The notes under the pieces: model-generated
Told to the model about the DNA's origin: nothing
The model's input: only the letters and a program-made list of their open reading frames with translations
Databases searched by the model: none
Shown here: piece after piece, positions 34,815 to 43,199 of the stretch
Numbering within the stretch: the first letter of the stretch is position 1
Layout of the letters: the number at the start of each line of letters is the position of its first letter
Made by a program: the position numbers and the translations under genes
Assembly (NCBI RefSeq): GCF_042310355.1
Contig: NZ_JBHJMR010000003.1
Location: forward strand, 186,001-250,000
Direction of reading: 5' to 3'
DNA length: 64,000 bases
Source of the DNA: Wenzhouxiangella sp042310355
GTDB lineage: Bacteria; Pseudomonadota; Gammaproteobacteria; Xanthomonadales; Wenzhouxiangellaceae

Positions 34815-37295
34815 TCAGGATGCGGGCGAGGCTCGGTCCTCGAGCCACCCCGGCAGGGCGTCGTCGACCGGGCCGGGCTCGATGCCGGCGCAGCGCTGCC
34901 GCAGGAGCCCGTGCGCCATCTGCCATCGGGCGGGCAGCTGGTTCATTACCCCCTCGGGGGCTGAAGGGACGGATTCCGCGTCGCATTCCGCCGGCGGATC
35001 GGTTTCGATCAGCCGCCGGGCGATGCAGAAGCGCTGCTGCAGCTGGCTCAGGTCGGCCAGTTCAGTGCACGGCTGGCCGGGCTGCACCAGTTCCCCGAGC
35101 TTCACCGGCCGGTTGAGCTCCAGTTGCAGCAGTGCGCGCAGCGGGGTCAGCCAGGCCAGCATGGACAGCCCGGAGTCGGGCAGGGCGTCCCGGTGGGCCA
35201 TGGCCGCTTCGACGTGGTCGAGGGCGCCGGAGAAATCCTCGCGCATGTAGTGCGACCAGGCGAGCATTCCCCGCGTGTAGGCGAAGTCCGGGTGCGGGCC
35301 CTGGTATACGACGCGCAGCGCCTCCAGTGATCGCAGCCAGGCGGACTCCGCGCCGGCGGGGTCGCCGCGCGCCATGTTGACGCCGGCGAGATTGCCGAGC
35401 GTGGAGATGGTCTGCGGGTGGTGATCGCCGAATACGGCCTGCTTGTGAACCAGGGATCGTTCAAAAGCAGCCGCGGCGGCATCCAGGTTCCGCAGGTCCC
35501 AGTGAAGGACGCCCAGGTCGTTTTCGATCTTGGCGAGCAGGATGTCGTCGTCGTCCAGGGCCTCCTGCAGCGCCAGCGCCCTTTCGAGCACCCGTCGGGC
35601 TTCGTCGAGGCGGCCGTTCTCGTGCAGGGCCGCGCCGTAAACCCGCATGGCGTCGATCCGGCCCGGGTCGTCATCCGGCAACCGGGCGAGCACGGTCTCG
35701 ATGAGCGCCAGCGAGCGCTCCGCCTGTTCGTCGATCAGGAGCATGTCCGCCAGGCGCACCTCGATGCGATCGAGCTCGGCGCCGTCCAGACCCTGGTCGA
35801 GGGCAAGTTCCCGCGCCGCCTCGAGAAACTGCACGGACGATCCGAAGCGGCCCTGTTCGTAGGCGGTCAAGCCGCGATCCGACAACGCGGCGATATGCAG
35901 AGCGGGCATGCCACGGGTCGCCTCGAGCGACAGCACTTCGTCGAGCGAACTGGCGGCATCGGCAATCAAGCCACGCTCGAGCTGGGTCCGGCCGATGACA
36001 TGGAGCATTTCCGACAGCAGTCGCGGCTGCTCAGCCATGGCCGAGCGAACGCGCTCGGCGCCTCGGCGGAGCAGTTCGGAGGCCGGTGGATCCTCGCCCC
36101 GGGAGAGCACCGGGTCGGCGGCCTCGAAGATACCGATGAGGAAGTCGCGCGCGGCGACAGCACGAGCCGCCTCGCTGCGCGCCTCGCTGGCCTGCCACAA
36201 CGCCGCGGCCACGCCGGTGGCCAGGCTGGTCAGCAGCAGGACGCCCAGGGTGGCGGCCACGGCATGCCGCTGAAGCCATCGGCTTGTCTTGTAGATGCGC
36301 CCGCCGTTGCGTGCTTCCACCGGACGCTTCGCCCGCCAGGCCTCCAGTTCCGTGCGAAGCGCCGTCATGGCCGGGTAGCGCTGATCGGGATCGCGCGCGC
36401 TTGCCTTGTCGCAGATGGCCGACAGGTCGCGGTCGGCGCGCTCGCCGAGCAGTTGCCGCAAGACGGCGCCCAGGGAAAAAACGTCCTGGCTGGTATCCGG
36501 CGGTGCGCGCTGGAATCGTTCCGGAGCGGTGTAGGCGGGAGAGCAGTACAAGCGTCCGCCGGCGTCGGACTGGCGCTGGAGCAAGGCGGCGATGCCGAAA
36601 TCCACGACGCACAATCGGCCGTTGTCCCGCACGAGCAGGTTGGCGGGCTTGATGTCGCAATGCACCACCTGGCGCTGGTGCGCGTACTCGAGTGCGCGTG
36701 CCGCCTCGATCGCCAGGTCCACCGCTTCGGTCGGCGGGGCGCTTCGTTCGAGACAGTGCGCATCGACCGGCCGGCCGTGCACCAGTTCCATGACCAGGTA
36801 GCTGTGCCCGGCCTCGCTGGTGCCGCTGTCGATCAGCCGCGCGATGCCGGGATGCTCGAGGCGCGCGAGGATGCGAACTTCTTCGTCCAGCCGCTTGCTG
36901 TCGCCGATCAGGTTGGCGCGGTTGAGCACCTTGATGGCCACGTTCTTGTCGAAGCGACCGTCGGCGCGATGCCCGCGATAGATGACGCTCATGCCGCCAG
37001 TGCCGATGATCTCGTCGACTTGCCAGGGGCCCAGCCGCTGACCCTGCCAGTGAGCGAGCGGCTCGTCGTTCTCCTGGCCGGCGTCGCGATCGAGACCCAG
37101 GCGTTCGGGCGCGCCGGTGTCCAGGCCCAGTGCGTCGGCCCGGTCGTGCTGACCGAGGAGGTGTTCGAGCTGTCGTCGTTGCCGGTCGTCGAGAGCGAGG
37201 GCGTTCAGTGCCTGCGATCGATCATCGGGAGCAAGCTCGGCCAGGCGGTCGAAGTGTTGTGCAATGGCCGCCCAGTCCGATGCGCTGATTTTCAT
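34815..37295 (-). CDS. Membrane Ser/Thr protein kinase with C-terminal TPR region
   Basis: The 826-residue product has an acidic N-terminal stretch (about 1-85), a Hanks-type kinase domain, one membrane span (about 352-374) and a long helical TPR-like part (about 420-740). Kinase motifs are the loop GTGGMSVIYRG (98-108), VAIK with Lys122, HCDIKPANLL (212-221) and DFG from Asp232. The usual HRD is HCD, so it is a non-RD kinase. The ECF sigma gene lies just upstream with 8 bases between, so one transcript makes sigma factor then kinase. By analogy with the PknT-EcfP pair of Vibrio, the kinase may activate the sigma factor by phosphorylation. Confidence 0.93.
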   Translation of the reverse strand: MKISASDWAAIAQHFDRLAELAPDDRSQALNALALDDRQRRQLEHLLGQHDRADALGLDTGAPERLGLDRDAGQENDEPLAHWQGQRLGPWQVDEIIGTGGMSVIYRGHRADGRFDKNVAIKVLNRANLIGDSKRLDEEVRILARLEHPGIARLIDSGTSEAGHSYLVMELVHGRPVDAHCLERSAPPTEAVDLAIEAARALEYAHQRQVVHCDIKPANLLVRDNGRLCVVDFGIAALLQRQSDAGGRLYCSPAYTAPERFQRAPPDTSQDVFSLGAVLRQLLGERADRDLSAICDKASARDPDQRYPAMTALRTELEAWRAKRPVEARNGGRIYKTSRWLQRHAVAATLGVLLLTSLATGVAAALWQASEARSEAARAVAARDFLIGIFEAADPVLSRGEDPPASELLRRGAERVRSAMAEQPRLLSEMLHVIGRTQLERGLIADAASSLDEVLSLEATRGMPALHIAALSDRGLTAYEQGRFGSSVQFLEAARELALDQGLDGAELDRIEVRLADMLLIDEQAERSLALIETVLARLPDDDPGRIDAMRVYGAALHENGRLDEARRVLERALALQEALDDDDILLAKIENDLGVLHWDLRNLDAAAAAFERSLVHKQAVFGDHHPQTISTLGNLAGVNMARGDPAGAESAWLRSLEALRVVYQGPHPDFAYTRGMLAWSHYMREDFSGALDHVEAAMAHRDALPDSGLSMLAWLTPLRALLQLELNRPVKLGELVQPGQPCTELADLSQLQQRFCIARRLIETDPPAECDAESVPSAPEGVMNQLPARWQMAHGLLRQRCAGIEPGPVDDALPGWLEDRASPAS

Positions 37296-37303
37296 CGCCT
37301 TGC

Positions 37304-37864
37304 TCAGCGCGCCTCGAGGGTGGCCGCGAGCAGGGCGCGCGCCCGCTTCCAGTCGCGTGCCGCCGTGCGGGGAGAAATATCGAGCACCTCGGCGGCGTCT
37401 TCGTTCGACAGCCCGGTAAAGAAGCGAAGCTCGACCAGGCGACCCAGCCTGGGGTCCAACTGCTCGAGCGCTCCGATCGCCTGGTCGATGTCGAGGATGC
37501 GGTCGATATCGGTCAAGGTGGCGGCGTCGTCATCGCCGAGCGAGACCTGGACGACGTCGCCGCCGCGCTTCTGAGCAAGACGATAGCGGGCGTAGTCCAC
37601 GACCATGCGGCGCATGGCCACCGACGCCACGCCCAGGAAGTGCCGCCGGTCGCGGAAGTCGCTGTCTCCCGCAGCCAGCCGCAGCCAGACTTCATGGACC
37701 AGCGCGGTCGTATTGAGCGTGGCCGAGGGAATGAGCTGCCGCTCGCGTCGGGCGATCCGGCGCAGCTCCTGGTAGAGCTGACGTAAGCGTTCGAGATCTT
37801 CGCCGCCCGCGTTCGTGTCCGCGAGCGATTCAAACCCCAGCTTCGAGTCGGATCCCTCGACCAT
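37304..37864 (-). CDS. ECF-type sigma factor (TIGR02999-like) paired with a Ser/Thr kinase
   Basis: The 186-residue product has sigma region 2 (about 25-95) and region 4 (about 125-180, LRFFTGLSNEDAAEVLDISP helix-turn-helix). Start MVEGSDSKLG at ATG 37864. Region 2.2 reads NTTALVHEVWLRL, in which the acidic residues that normally contact core polymerase are missing and two threonines (52, 53) stand nearby. The other ECF factor of this window (45664) has the normal acidic form there. This is the feature of kinase-controlled ECF factors. No anti-sigma gene is next to it; the kinase gene follows. Confidence 0.92.
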   Translation of the reverse strand: MVEGSDSKLGFESLADTNAGGEDLERLRQLYQELRRIARRERQLIPSATLNTTALVHEVWLRLAAGDSDFRDRRHFLGVASVAMRRMVVDYARYRLAQKRGGDVVQVSLGDDDAATLTDIDRILDIDQAIGALEQLDPRLGRLVELRFFTGLSNEDAAEVLDISPRTAARDWKRARALLAATLEAR

Positions 37865-37954
37865 GGCCCGAGCCGCTCCCTCGATTGTCTAAGGCGAACA
37901 TTCTGTCCGATCGCGGGGGCGTTGTCAGCCCGTCCTTCGGCACGGCACTTCGAT

Positions 37955-38620
37955 TCAGGCGATCCGGGTGGCCGGGTCGACCAGTTCCAGTCGGCGCAGG
38001 GCCACGCCGGCCTGGGTGCGGTTGCGTACGTCGAGCTTCTGAAGAATCTCGCTCATGTGCGCCTTGACGGTGCGCTCCTGGATGCCGAGCTCCCCGGCGA
38101 TCTGCTTGTTGAGCCAGCCGTCGGCAACCAGGGCCAGCACGCGAAACTGCTGCGGCGTGAGCGCTGCGATGCGCTCGGCCAGGATCAGGTCCTCGTCGTC
38201 GGAGTCGAGTTCGGCCACCGCCCGCTCCAGATGCGGCGGAACCCATTCGCGGCAGTCGAGTACGGCATCGAGCGCGGCGGTCATGTCTTCGAGGCCCGAG
38301 CTTTTGGGAATGAAGCCCGCCGCCCCGTGGTCGATCACCCGGCGGATCACGCGCGGGTCTTCGTTGGCCGATACCACGACGACCGCGACGGCCGGATGGT
38401 TGCAGCGAATCGATGCCAGCCCGGCCAGGCCGTGGCTGCCGGGCATGTGCAGGTCGAGCAGGACCAGGTCGACGGTTTCGTCTTCCTCCAGCAGCGCGGT
38501 TGTCTCGGGCAAGTCGCGAGCCTCGAGAATCTCCACATCGTCAAGGCACGCGCCCAGGGCCTGCACAAGGGCGGCCCGGAAGAGCGGGTGGTCGTCGGCG
38601 ATGAGAACACGGATAGGCAT
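37955..38620 (-). CDS. NarL/FixJ-family response regulator
   Basis: The 221-residue product has a receiver domain (about 1-125) with the acidic pair Asp9-Asp10, phospho-acceptor Asp56 in LLDLHMPG and the lysine in GFIPKSS. A LuxR-type helix-turn-helix (about 150-215) has LTPQQFRVLALVADGWLNK and QIAGELGIQERTVKAHMSEI. It is a phosphorylation-dependent transcription regulator. No histidine kinase is adjacent, so its sensor is elsewhere. It lies 90 bases from the ECF gene on the same strand, and a tandem heptamer repeat covers the region just upstream of its start. Confidence 0.92.
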   Translation of the reverse strand: MPIRVLIADDHPLFRAALVQALGACLDDVEILEARDLPETTALLEEDETVDLVLLDLHMPGSHGLAGLASIRCNHPAVAVVVVSANEDPRVIRRVIDHGAAGFIPKSSGLEDMTAALDAVLDCREWVPPHLERAVAELDSDDEDLILAERIAALTPQQFRVLALVADGWLNKQIAGELGIQERTVKAHMSEILQKLDVRNRTQAGVALRRLELVDPATRIA

Positions 38621-38624
38621 GGGA

Positions 38625-38752
38625 TACGGGTTACGCTTTACGGATTACGGATTACGGATTACGGATTACGGATTTCCGGTTTCCGGTTTCCGGTTTCCGG
38701 CGGGAATTGTTCGGATCTTCCGTTAACCGTTGACCGTAAACCGTAAACCGTT
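38625..38752. repeat. Heptamer array (ATTACGG then TTTCCGG) with GTAAACC right arm
   Basis: From 38625 there are about five ATTACGG units, then four TTTCCGG units to 38700. The right side (38720-38752) is made of CCGTAAA units. The arms are only roughly complementary. It fills the gap between the bdhA stop codon (2 bases away) and the response regulator start, so any promoter of the regulator must lie in or beyond it. Confidence 0.8.
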
Positions 38753-38754
38753 CT

Positions 38755-39525
38755 TCACTGAACCGTCCAACCACCGTCGACAACGATACACTGCCCGGTG
38801 ACATTACGCGCCGCCGGGCCCATCAGAAACGCGCAGATCCCGGCCAGTTCCTCGAACGAGATGAACACGCCCTTGGGCATCGGCTTGAGCATGATCTCTT
38901 CGACCACGCGATCTTCGGAGATGCCGTGCGTCTCTGCCTGGGCGGCGATCTGTTTGTCGACCAGCGGGGTCCTGACGTAGGTCGGGCAGACCGTGTTGAT
39001 GGTGATGTCGGTGTCGGCGGTTTCCAGCGCCAGCACCTTGGAAAAACCGGTCAGGCCGTGCTTGGCGGCGACGTAAGCGCTCTTGAACGGGCTGGCGACC
39101 AGGGCATGGATCGACCCGATATTGACGATCCGTCCGAATCCCTGCTCGCGCATGCCGGGCAGCAGGGCGCGGGTCAGGCGGGCGGTGCCGGTGAGCATCA
39201 CCTGCACCAGCTGATCCCACTTGTCCATGGGAAAATCCTCCAGGCGCGAGACGTGCTGCAGCCCGGCGTTGTTGACCAGCACATCGACCGGGCCGTCCAG
39301 CCCGGCCACCAGTCCGGCGACGTCTTCGTCACTGGTAACGTCCAGGGCGATTCCCCGGGCCTTGCCGCCGGCCTCGTTGATCGATGCGGCGGTGGCATCG
39401 GCGGCGTCGGCGTTCAGGTCGGTGGCCAGGATGCTGTGGCCGGCCTTCGCCAGGTCGGCCGCAATGCCGGCACCGATGCCGCTGCCGGCGCCGGTAATCA
39501 GGATACGCAGGGGACGGTCGTTCAT
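38755..39525 (-). CDS. bdhA: 3-Hydroxybutyrate dehydrogenase
   Basis: The enzyme oxidises D-3-hydroxybutyrate to acetoacetate with NAD+. The 256-residue SDR has GAGSGIGAGIA at the N-terminus. It has NNAGLQHVSRLEDFPMDKWD and HALVASPFKSAYVAAKHGLT, both close to known 3-hydroxybutyrate dehydrogenases, with the catalytic YxxxK in the latter. The C-terminal NVTGQCIVVDGGWTVQ is standard. It is divergent from the 3-hydroxybutyrate oligomer hydrolase gene, and the two form a functional pair: hydrolase releases the monomer, this enzyme oxidises it. Confidence 0.93.
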   Translation of the reverse strand: MNDRPLRILITGAGSGIGAGIAADLAKAGHSILATDLNADAADATAASINEAGGKARGIALDVTSDEDVAGLVAGLDGPVDVLVNNAGLQHVSRLEDFPMDKWDQLVQVMLTGTARLTRALLPGMREQGFGRIVNIGSIHALVASPFKSAYVAAKHGLTGFSKVLALETADTDITINTVCPTYVRTPLVDKQIAAQAETHGISEDRVVEEIMLKPMPKGVFISFEELAGICAFLMGPAARNVTGQCIVVDGGWTVQ

Positions 39526-39677
39526 GGTCGCGTGGAGCTCCCGGACGGTTCGAGGGAAACGATGGTAAGACTAGCAAAGCCTCGACAAGGCGGCTGCTGT
39601 ACCAAAGTCCATGGTGATCGGCCGCCTGGGCCCTGATAAAGTGTCGACCTCTCCAAGTCAGCGTGAAAACCGACCCC

Positions 39678-41471
39678 ATGTTCAAGTTCATTCTTGCCGT
39701 CGGGCTTGCCGGAGCGCTTCTCGCCGGCTGCCAACAGAGCGAATCGCCGCAGCAGGAGACCAGTCTGTCCGGGCTGGACCTGACCATCCGGACCACCGAG
39801 CACCGCGCCGAGGACGATCTGCTGAGCGCCGGACTCGGCATCGAAGGGCTGTCCTCGGCGGCACCCGAGCCTTCGGACCCGGCCGAGCCGACCGCTGCGG
39901 AGTTGCGTCGGCTGGCCATCTACAAGTCCTGGACCGGCATCCAATCCTTCACGCCGGCCGGCGGCCTCGGCGGCTTGCTGAGCGATGTGCCGTCCGTGCC
40001 CGGCCGGGAATTCCACGCTTTCGTGACCGTCGGCGATGCGGTCCACCCCAGCCGCATGCTGGTGCAGTTGCCCGATGACTTCGACGCCGAACGGCCGTGC
40101 CTGGTTGTCGCCCCCGCCTCGGGATCGCGCGGCGTCTATGGCGCCATCGCCCTGGTGGGTCCCTGGGCACTGCCGGCCGGTTGCGCGGTCGCCTACACCG
40201 ACAAGGGTGCAGGGACGGATTTCTTTGACTACGCGACCGACACCGGCGTCGCCCTCGACGGCACGCGCGAAGCGCGCGGCGCCGGGCCCCTCGGTTTCGA
40301 GCCCGAAGCAATGCCCGAGGATGGCGATTCGGATGCGGTCGCGCTGCGGCACGTGCATTCGGGGGATCACCCGGAGGCCGACTGGGGTCGGCACGTCCTG
40401 AGGGCCGCGGAGTTCGGGCTGCAAGTCCTCTCCATGACGCTCGACGGTGACTATTCCCAGGCCAATACCCGGATCCTCGCGGCCGGCCTCTCCAACGGGG
40501 GCGGTGCCGTACTGCGTGCCGCCGAGCTCGACGACGCCGGGCTGCTTGACGCCGTGGTGGCCGTTTCGCCCAACGTGTCCGCACCCGAAGCCCGGCCGCT
40601 GTTCGACTATGCCACGGCCGCCGCCCTCTACCAGCCCTGCCTGCTGGCGGACCTGGACGCGGTTGGCGACATGCCGCTGGGCAATCCGGCGCTCGCCGCC
40701 ATGGGGCGGGTGCGCTGCGCCTCGCTGGTGCGGGCCGGCCTGATCGACGAACCCGAGGCCGATGCGGCGCGCGCGCGTCTCGTCGAGTCCGGTTTCGAGG
40801 ACGCGGCGTTGAGCCAGTCGGCTGTGAACGTCGCGCTTGGACTGTGGCGAGCGATCGCCGCCAGCTATGCCTCGGCCTACCTGCAGCGAGGATCTTTCGA
40901 CATGCCGTGCGGGTATGCCTACCGCGCGAGCGAAGCGACCGCGGCCCAGCGTCACGGGTGGTGGGCCATGCACTCCGGCGTCGGGCCGGCGGAGGGGATC
41001 GAGCTGGGCGATGCCGCCGGCAGCGGCCAGGATCGCCAGTTCGACGGTTTGATGTGCCTGCGCGAATTGTGGAGCGGAGACAGCGAAGACGCCCGGCAGC
41101 TGCGCCAAGCAGTCGAAGCGACGCGGGCCACGGCCGAGCTCCCGGACGACAAGCCGGTGATCGTGATTCACGGCCGCGACGACGGTCTCATTCCCGTCGC
41201 ACTCAGCAGCCGCCCCTGGGTCGAACAGGCCCAATCAGCTGGTGGCAACGTGGTGTTCTGGGAAATCGAGCGTGCCCAGCACTTCGATGCGCTGCTCGGA
41301 GCGCCCGGCGTGGCCGGGCAATACGTGCCGCTGCTGCCTTATGGCTGGCGCGCCCTGGAACAACTGGGCGAGCTGCTCGACGGCAGCGGCGCCCTGGGCG
41401 AAGACCGGGTGATCGACCCCGACCCCGCCCCGGCTGGTGAACCGCTGCGGTGGAGTGACTTGGGGCTTTAA
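39678..41471 (+). CDS. D-(-)-3-hydroxybutyrate oligomer hydrolase, lipoprotein
   Basis: The 597-residue product starts at ATG 39678 (GTG 39663 possible) with a lipoprotein signal MFKFILAVGLAGALLAGCQQ. It resembles the 3HB-oligomer hydrolase family in full: FVTVGDAVHPSRMLVQLPDD, APASGSRGVYGAIA, YTDKGAGTDFFD and the serine motif AGLSNGGGA with Ser272. VIVIHGRDDGLIPV carries Asp and ERAQHFDALL the His. It cleaves short 3-hydroxybutyrate oligomers from polyhydroxybutyrate. The signal suggests action outside the cytoplasm, on polymer from the environment. The divergent bdhA supports the assignment. Confidence 0.9.
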   Translation: MFKFILAVGLAGALLAGCQQSESPQQETSLSGLDLTIRTTEHRAEDDLLSAGLGIEGLSSAAPEPSDPAEPTAAELRRLAIYKSWTGIQSFTPAGGLGGLLSDVPSVPGREFHAFVTVGDAVHPSRMLVQLPDDFDAERPCLVVAPASGSRGVYGAIALVGPWALPAGCAVAYTDKGAGTDFFDYATDTGVALDGTREARGAGPLGFEPEAMPEDGDSDAVALRHVHSGDHPEADWGRHVLRAAEFGLQVLSMTLDGDYSQANTRILAAGLSNGGGAVLRAAELDDAGLLDAVVAVSPNVSAPEARPLFDYATAAALYQPCLLADLDAVGDMPLGNPALAAMGRVRCASLVRAGLIDEPEADAARARLVESGFEDAALSQSAVNVALGLWRAIAASYASAYLQRGSFDMPCGYAYRASEATAAQRHGWWAMHSGVGPAEGIELGDAAGSGQDRQFDGLMCLRELWSGDSEDARQLRQAVEATRATAELPDDKPVIVIHGRDDGLIPVALSSRPWVEQAQSAGGNVVFWEIERAQHFDALLGAPGVAGQYVPLLPYGWRALEQLGELLDGSGALGEDRVIDPDPAPAGEPLRWSDLGL

Positions 41472-41517
41472 GGCGATCTGCTTACGCGTCGACTTCGGAA
41501 GAAGGGCGGAGCTGGTA

Positions 41518-41585
41518 AATTTTCAAATCTCAAGCACCAAGTACCAAACAAATTCGAATGATCGAAATTCGAATTGCCCAAACGG
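41518..41585. repeat. Single-arm AATTCGAA-type element between the hydrolase and a membrane protein gene
   Basis: CAAGCACCAAGTACCAAAC, AAATTCGAATGATCGAAATTC and related words match the left arms of the elements at 18049 and 60800. A right arm is not found before 41646. It starts about 47 bases after the hydrolase stop. Confidence 0.6.
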
Positions 41586-41646
41586 TCAATCGAGGGCGCT
41601 ATACGTCGGCGCCCGCGCAACTGACTGTCTGTCCTTCCGTGGTTGC

Positions 41647-42084
41647 TTATCTTAGAACGCCACGTTGAAGCATCGCCCTGCTATAGAGAATCAGGAAAAT
41701 TCCGATGGCGACGATCACGCCGGAAAATATCAGGCCGGCGGCGCCCATGATTTCGGCGCCGTTGGAGAGCACGAAATTCTCGAACGAGGTCGCCAGCATG
41801 GCCACGAAGGAAATGATGAACAGGTGGTAGGCCCAGCGCAGGCGGCCCAGCATGGCCAGCGAGCCGAGCAGTGCGCCCCAGGTGGCAAAGCCCCAGGTAA
41901 TCACCGCCCAGGCCGGGATGCCATAGAAAAAGGCGAGTTGTTCTTCGCTGAAGGCCGACATGTAAGGTTCCAGCCGAATCTGGGTCGCCAGGAAATCAAA
42001 GGCGCCGACCGCGTTCCATAGCACGGCGACCACGGCGATGATCCAGAAGTGAAGTGGTGGCCGGGAAGCGGGTGTGTCGTTCAT
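41647..42084 (-). CDS. Small four-span membrane protein of unknown function
   Basis: From ATG 42084 (GGGAGG 8 bases upstream) the product has 145 residues and four hydrophobic segments, at about 10-30, 48-72, 78-98 and 112-136. It begins MNDTPASRPPLHFWIIAVVA and includes WNAVGAFDFLATQIR. This is a widespread type of small integral membrane protein in marine proteobacteria, without a function known to me. The frame is open far upstream across yihY in antisense, which I reject. It is convergent with the hydrolase gene. Confidence 0.8.
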   Translation of the reverse strand: MNDTPASRPPLHFWIIAVVAVLWNAVGAFDFLATQIRLEPYMSAFSEEQLAFFYGIPAWAVITWGFATWGALLGSLAMLGRLRWAYHLFIISFVAMLATSFENFVLSNGAEIMGAAGLIFSGVIVAIGIFLILYSRAMLQRGVLR

Positions 42085-42206
42085 GGTGGTTCCCTCCCTC
42101 GAATTGGTTGTTTTCATTATCGGTCGCATTATTGCGCCCGGGAGTCGCCCACGGCAAGCCCGTTCTTGCCCTTGCCCAAAGGGCGGGCTTCCGGATCCTG
42201 TGGCCT

Positions 42207-42240
42207 GGACAGCGTGTCCACACGCACTGTCCGGTATGAT
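42207..42240 (+). promoter_or_regulatory. Inverted repeat and -10-like TATGAT before yihY
   Basis: GGACAG-CGTG-TCCA-CACG-CA-CTGTCC (42207-42232) is an almost perfect inverted repeat. TATGAT (42235-42240) follows at once and ends 6 bases before the first ATG of yihY, suggesting a leaderless message with an operator-like palindrome in the -35 region. Confidence 0.4.
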
Positions 42241-42246
42241 CATCGA

Positions 42247-43194
42247 ATGATGTCCAATCTGCTTGAAAACGCATCTGGTTTTCTGCGCCGCTGGGCCGCC
42301 ATTCTCAAGGCTTCGGGCAAGAACTGGCTCGACAGCCATGCCTTCATCTACGCCGCGGCCCTGGCGTTCTTTACGGTTTTTTCCATCGCGCCGGTGATGA
42401 TCGTGATCGTCGCCCTGGTGGGCGTGGTCCTGGGCGAGGAAACCGCGAGGATCGAACTGATGAGCCAGGTCGAAGCGGTGCTCGGTGCCCAGGCCACGGG
42501 CGCGGTCGAGACCGCCATCCAGAACTCCCAGATCGAGGGCAGCGGAATGTGGCCGACCCTGGCGGGCATCGCGGCCACCGCGGTGGGTGCGACGACGGTC
42601 TTCGCCCAGATGCAGAAGTCGCTCAACCAGATCTGGGATGTGGCGCCGCGGCCGTCGCGCAACAGCATCTGGCTGTTCATCAAGACACGCGTGCTGTCGT
42701 TGACCATCGTGTTGGCGATCGGCTTCGTCCTGCTCGTCTCGCTGCTGCTCAGCGTATTGGTGCGTGGGGTGATGGCACATGCCGAGCAGTGGCTGCCGAT
42801 TCCCGGCTGGTCGATGGTCGGCATCGAGATCCTGCTTTCCCTGACCGTGGTCACGATGCTGTTCGCGGCGATATTCCGGATTCTGCCGGACGTCGTGCTG
42901 CGCTGGTCCGATGTACTGGCCGGTGCGTTCATCACCGCCTTGCTGTTCACGCTCGGGCGCTCCCTGATCGCCTGGTACCTTGCCAACACGGCGGCGGCCT
43001 CGGCCTACGGCGCGGCCGGTTCGCTCGTGCTGCTGTTGCTCTGGGTCAACTACTCGTCGCTGATCCTGCTGTTTGGCGCGTCCATCTGTCGCGCTCGACT
43101 GGAAGCCGATGAGCGAGAGATTCGCCCGCGCAACACGGCCGTGCGGGTGCATCGTGAGTTGATCGAGGACGCGAGCCCGCAGAAAGGGGCCTGA
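42247..43194 (+). CDS. yihY: YihY/BrkB family inner-membrane protein
   Basis: The 315-residue product starts MMSNLLENASGF and has six membrane spans. The family landmarks are AAALAFFTVFSIAPVMIVIV, then GATTVFAQMQKSLNQIWDV, then LLLLLWVNYSSLILLFGASI. Older annotation as ribonuclease BN came from gene confusion in E. coli; the present view is an inner-membrane protein, possibly a transporter, of unsettled function. A CYTH-domain gene follows after 5 bases and is likely co-transcribed. The start lies right behind a -10-like box. Confidence 0.92.
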   Translation: MMSNLLENASGFLRRWAAILKASGKNWLDSHAFIYAAALAFFTVFSIAPVMIVIVALVGVVLGEETARIELMSQVEAVLGAQATGAVETAIQNSQIEGSGMWPTLAGIAATAVGATTVFAQMQKSLNQIWDVAPRPSRNSIWLFIKTRVLSLTIVLAIGFVLLVSLLLSVLVRGVMAHAEQWLPIPGWSMVGIEILLSLTVVTMLFAAIFRILPDVVLRWSDVLAGAFITALLFTLGRSLIAWYLANTAAASAYGAAGSLVLLLLWVNYSSLILLFGASICRARLEADEREIRPRNTAVRVHRELIEDASPQKGA

Positions 43195-43199
43195 CCGGC

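Noticed and set aside
37304..37864. Regulation of the first ECF factor by an anti-sigma factor encoded next to it
   Set aside because: The neighbours are a kinase and a response regulator; no anti-sigma-like gene is adjacent.
39522..41234. 570-codon minus-strand frame over the 3HB-oligomer hydrolase
   Set aside because: Shadow frame; the plus strand carries signal peptide and complete catalytic triad.
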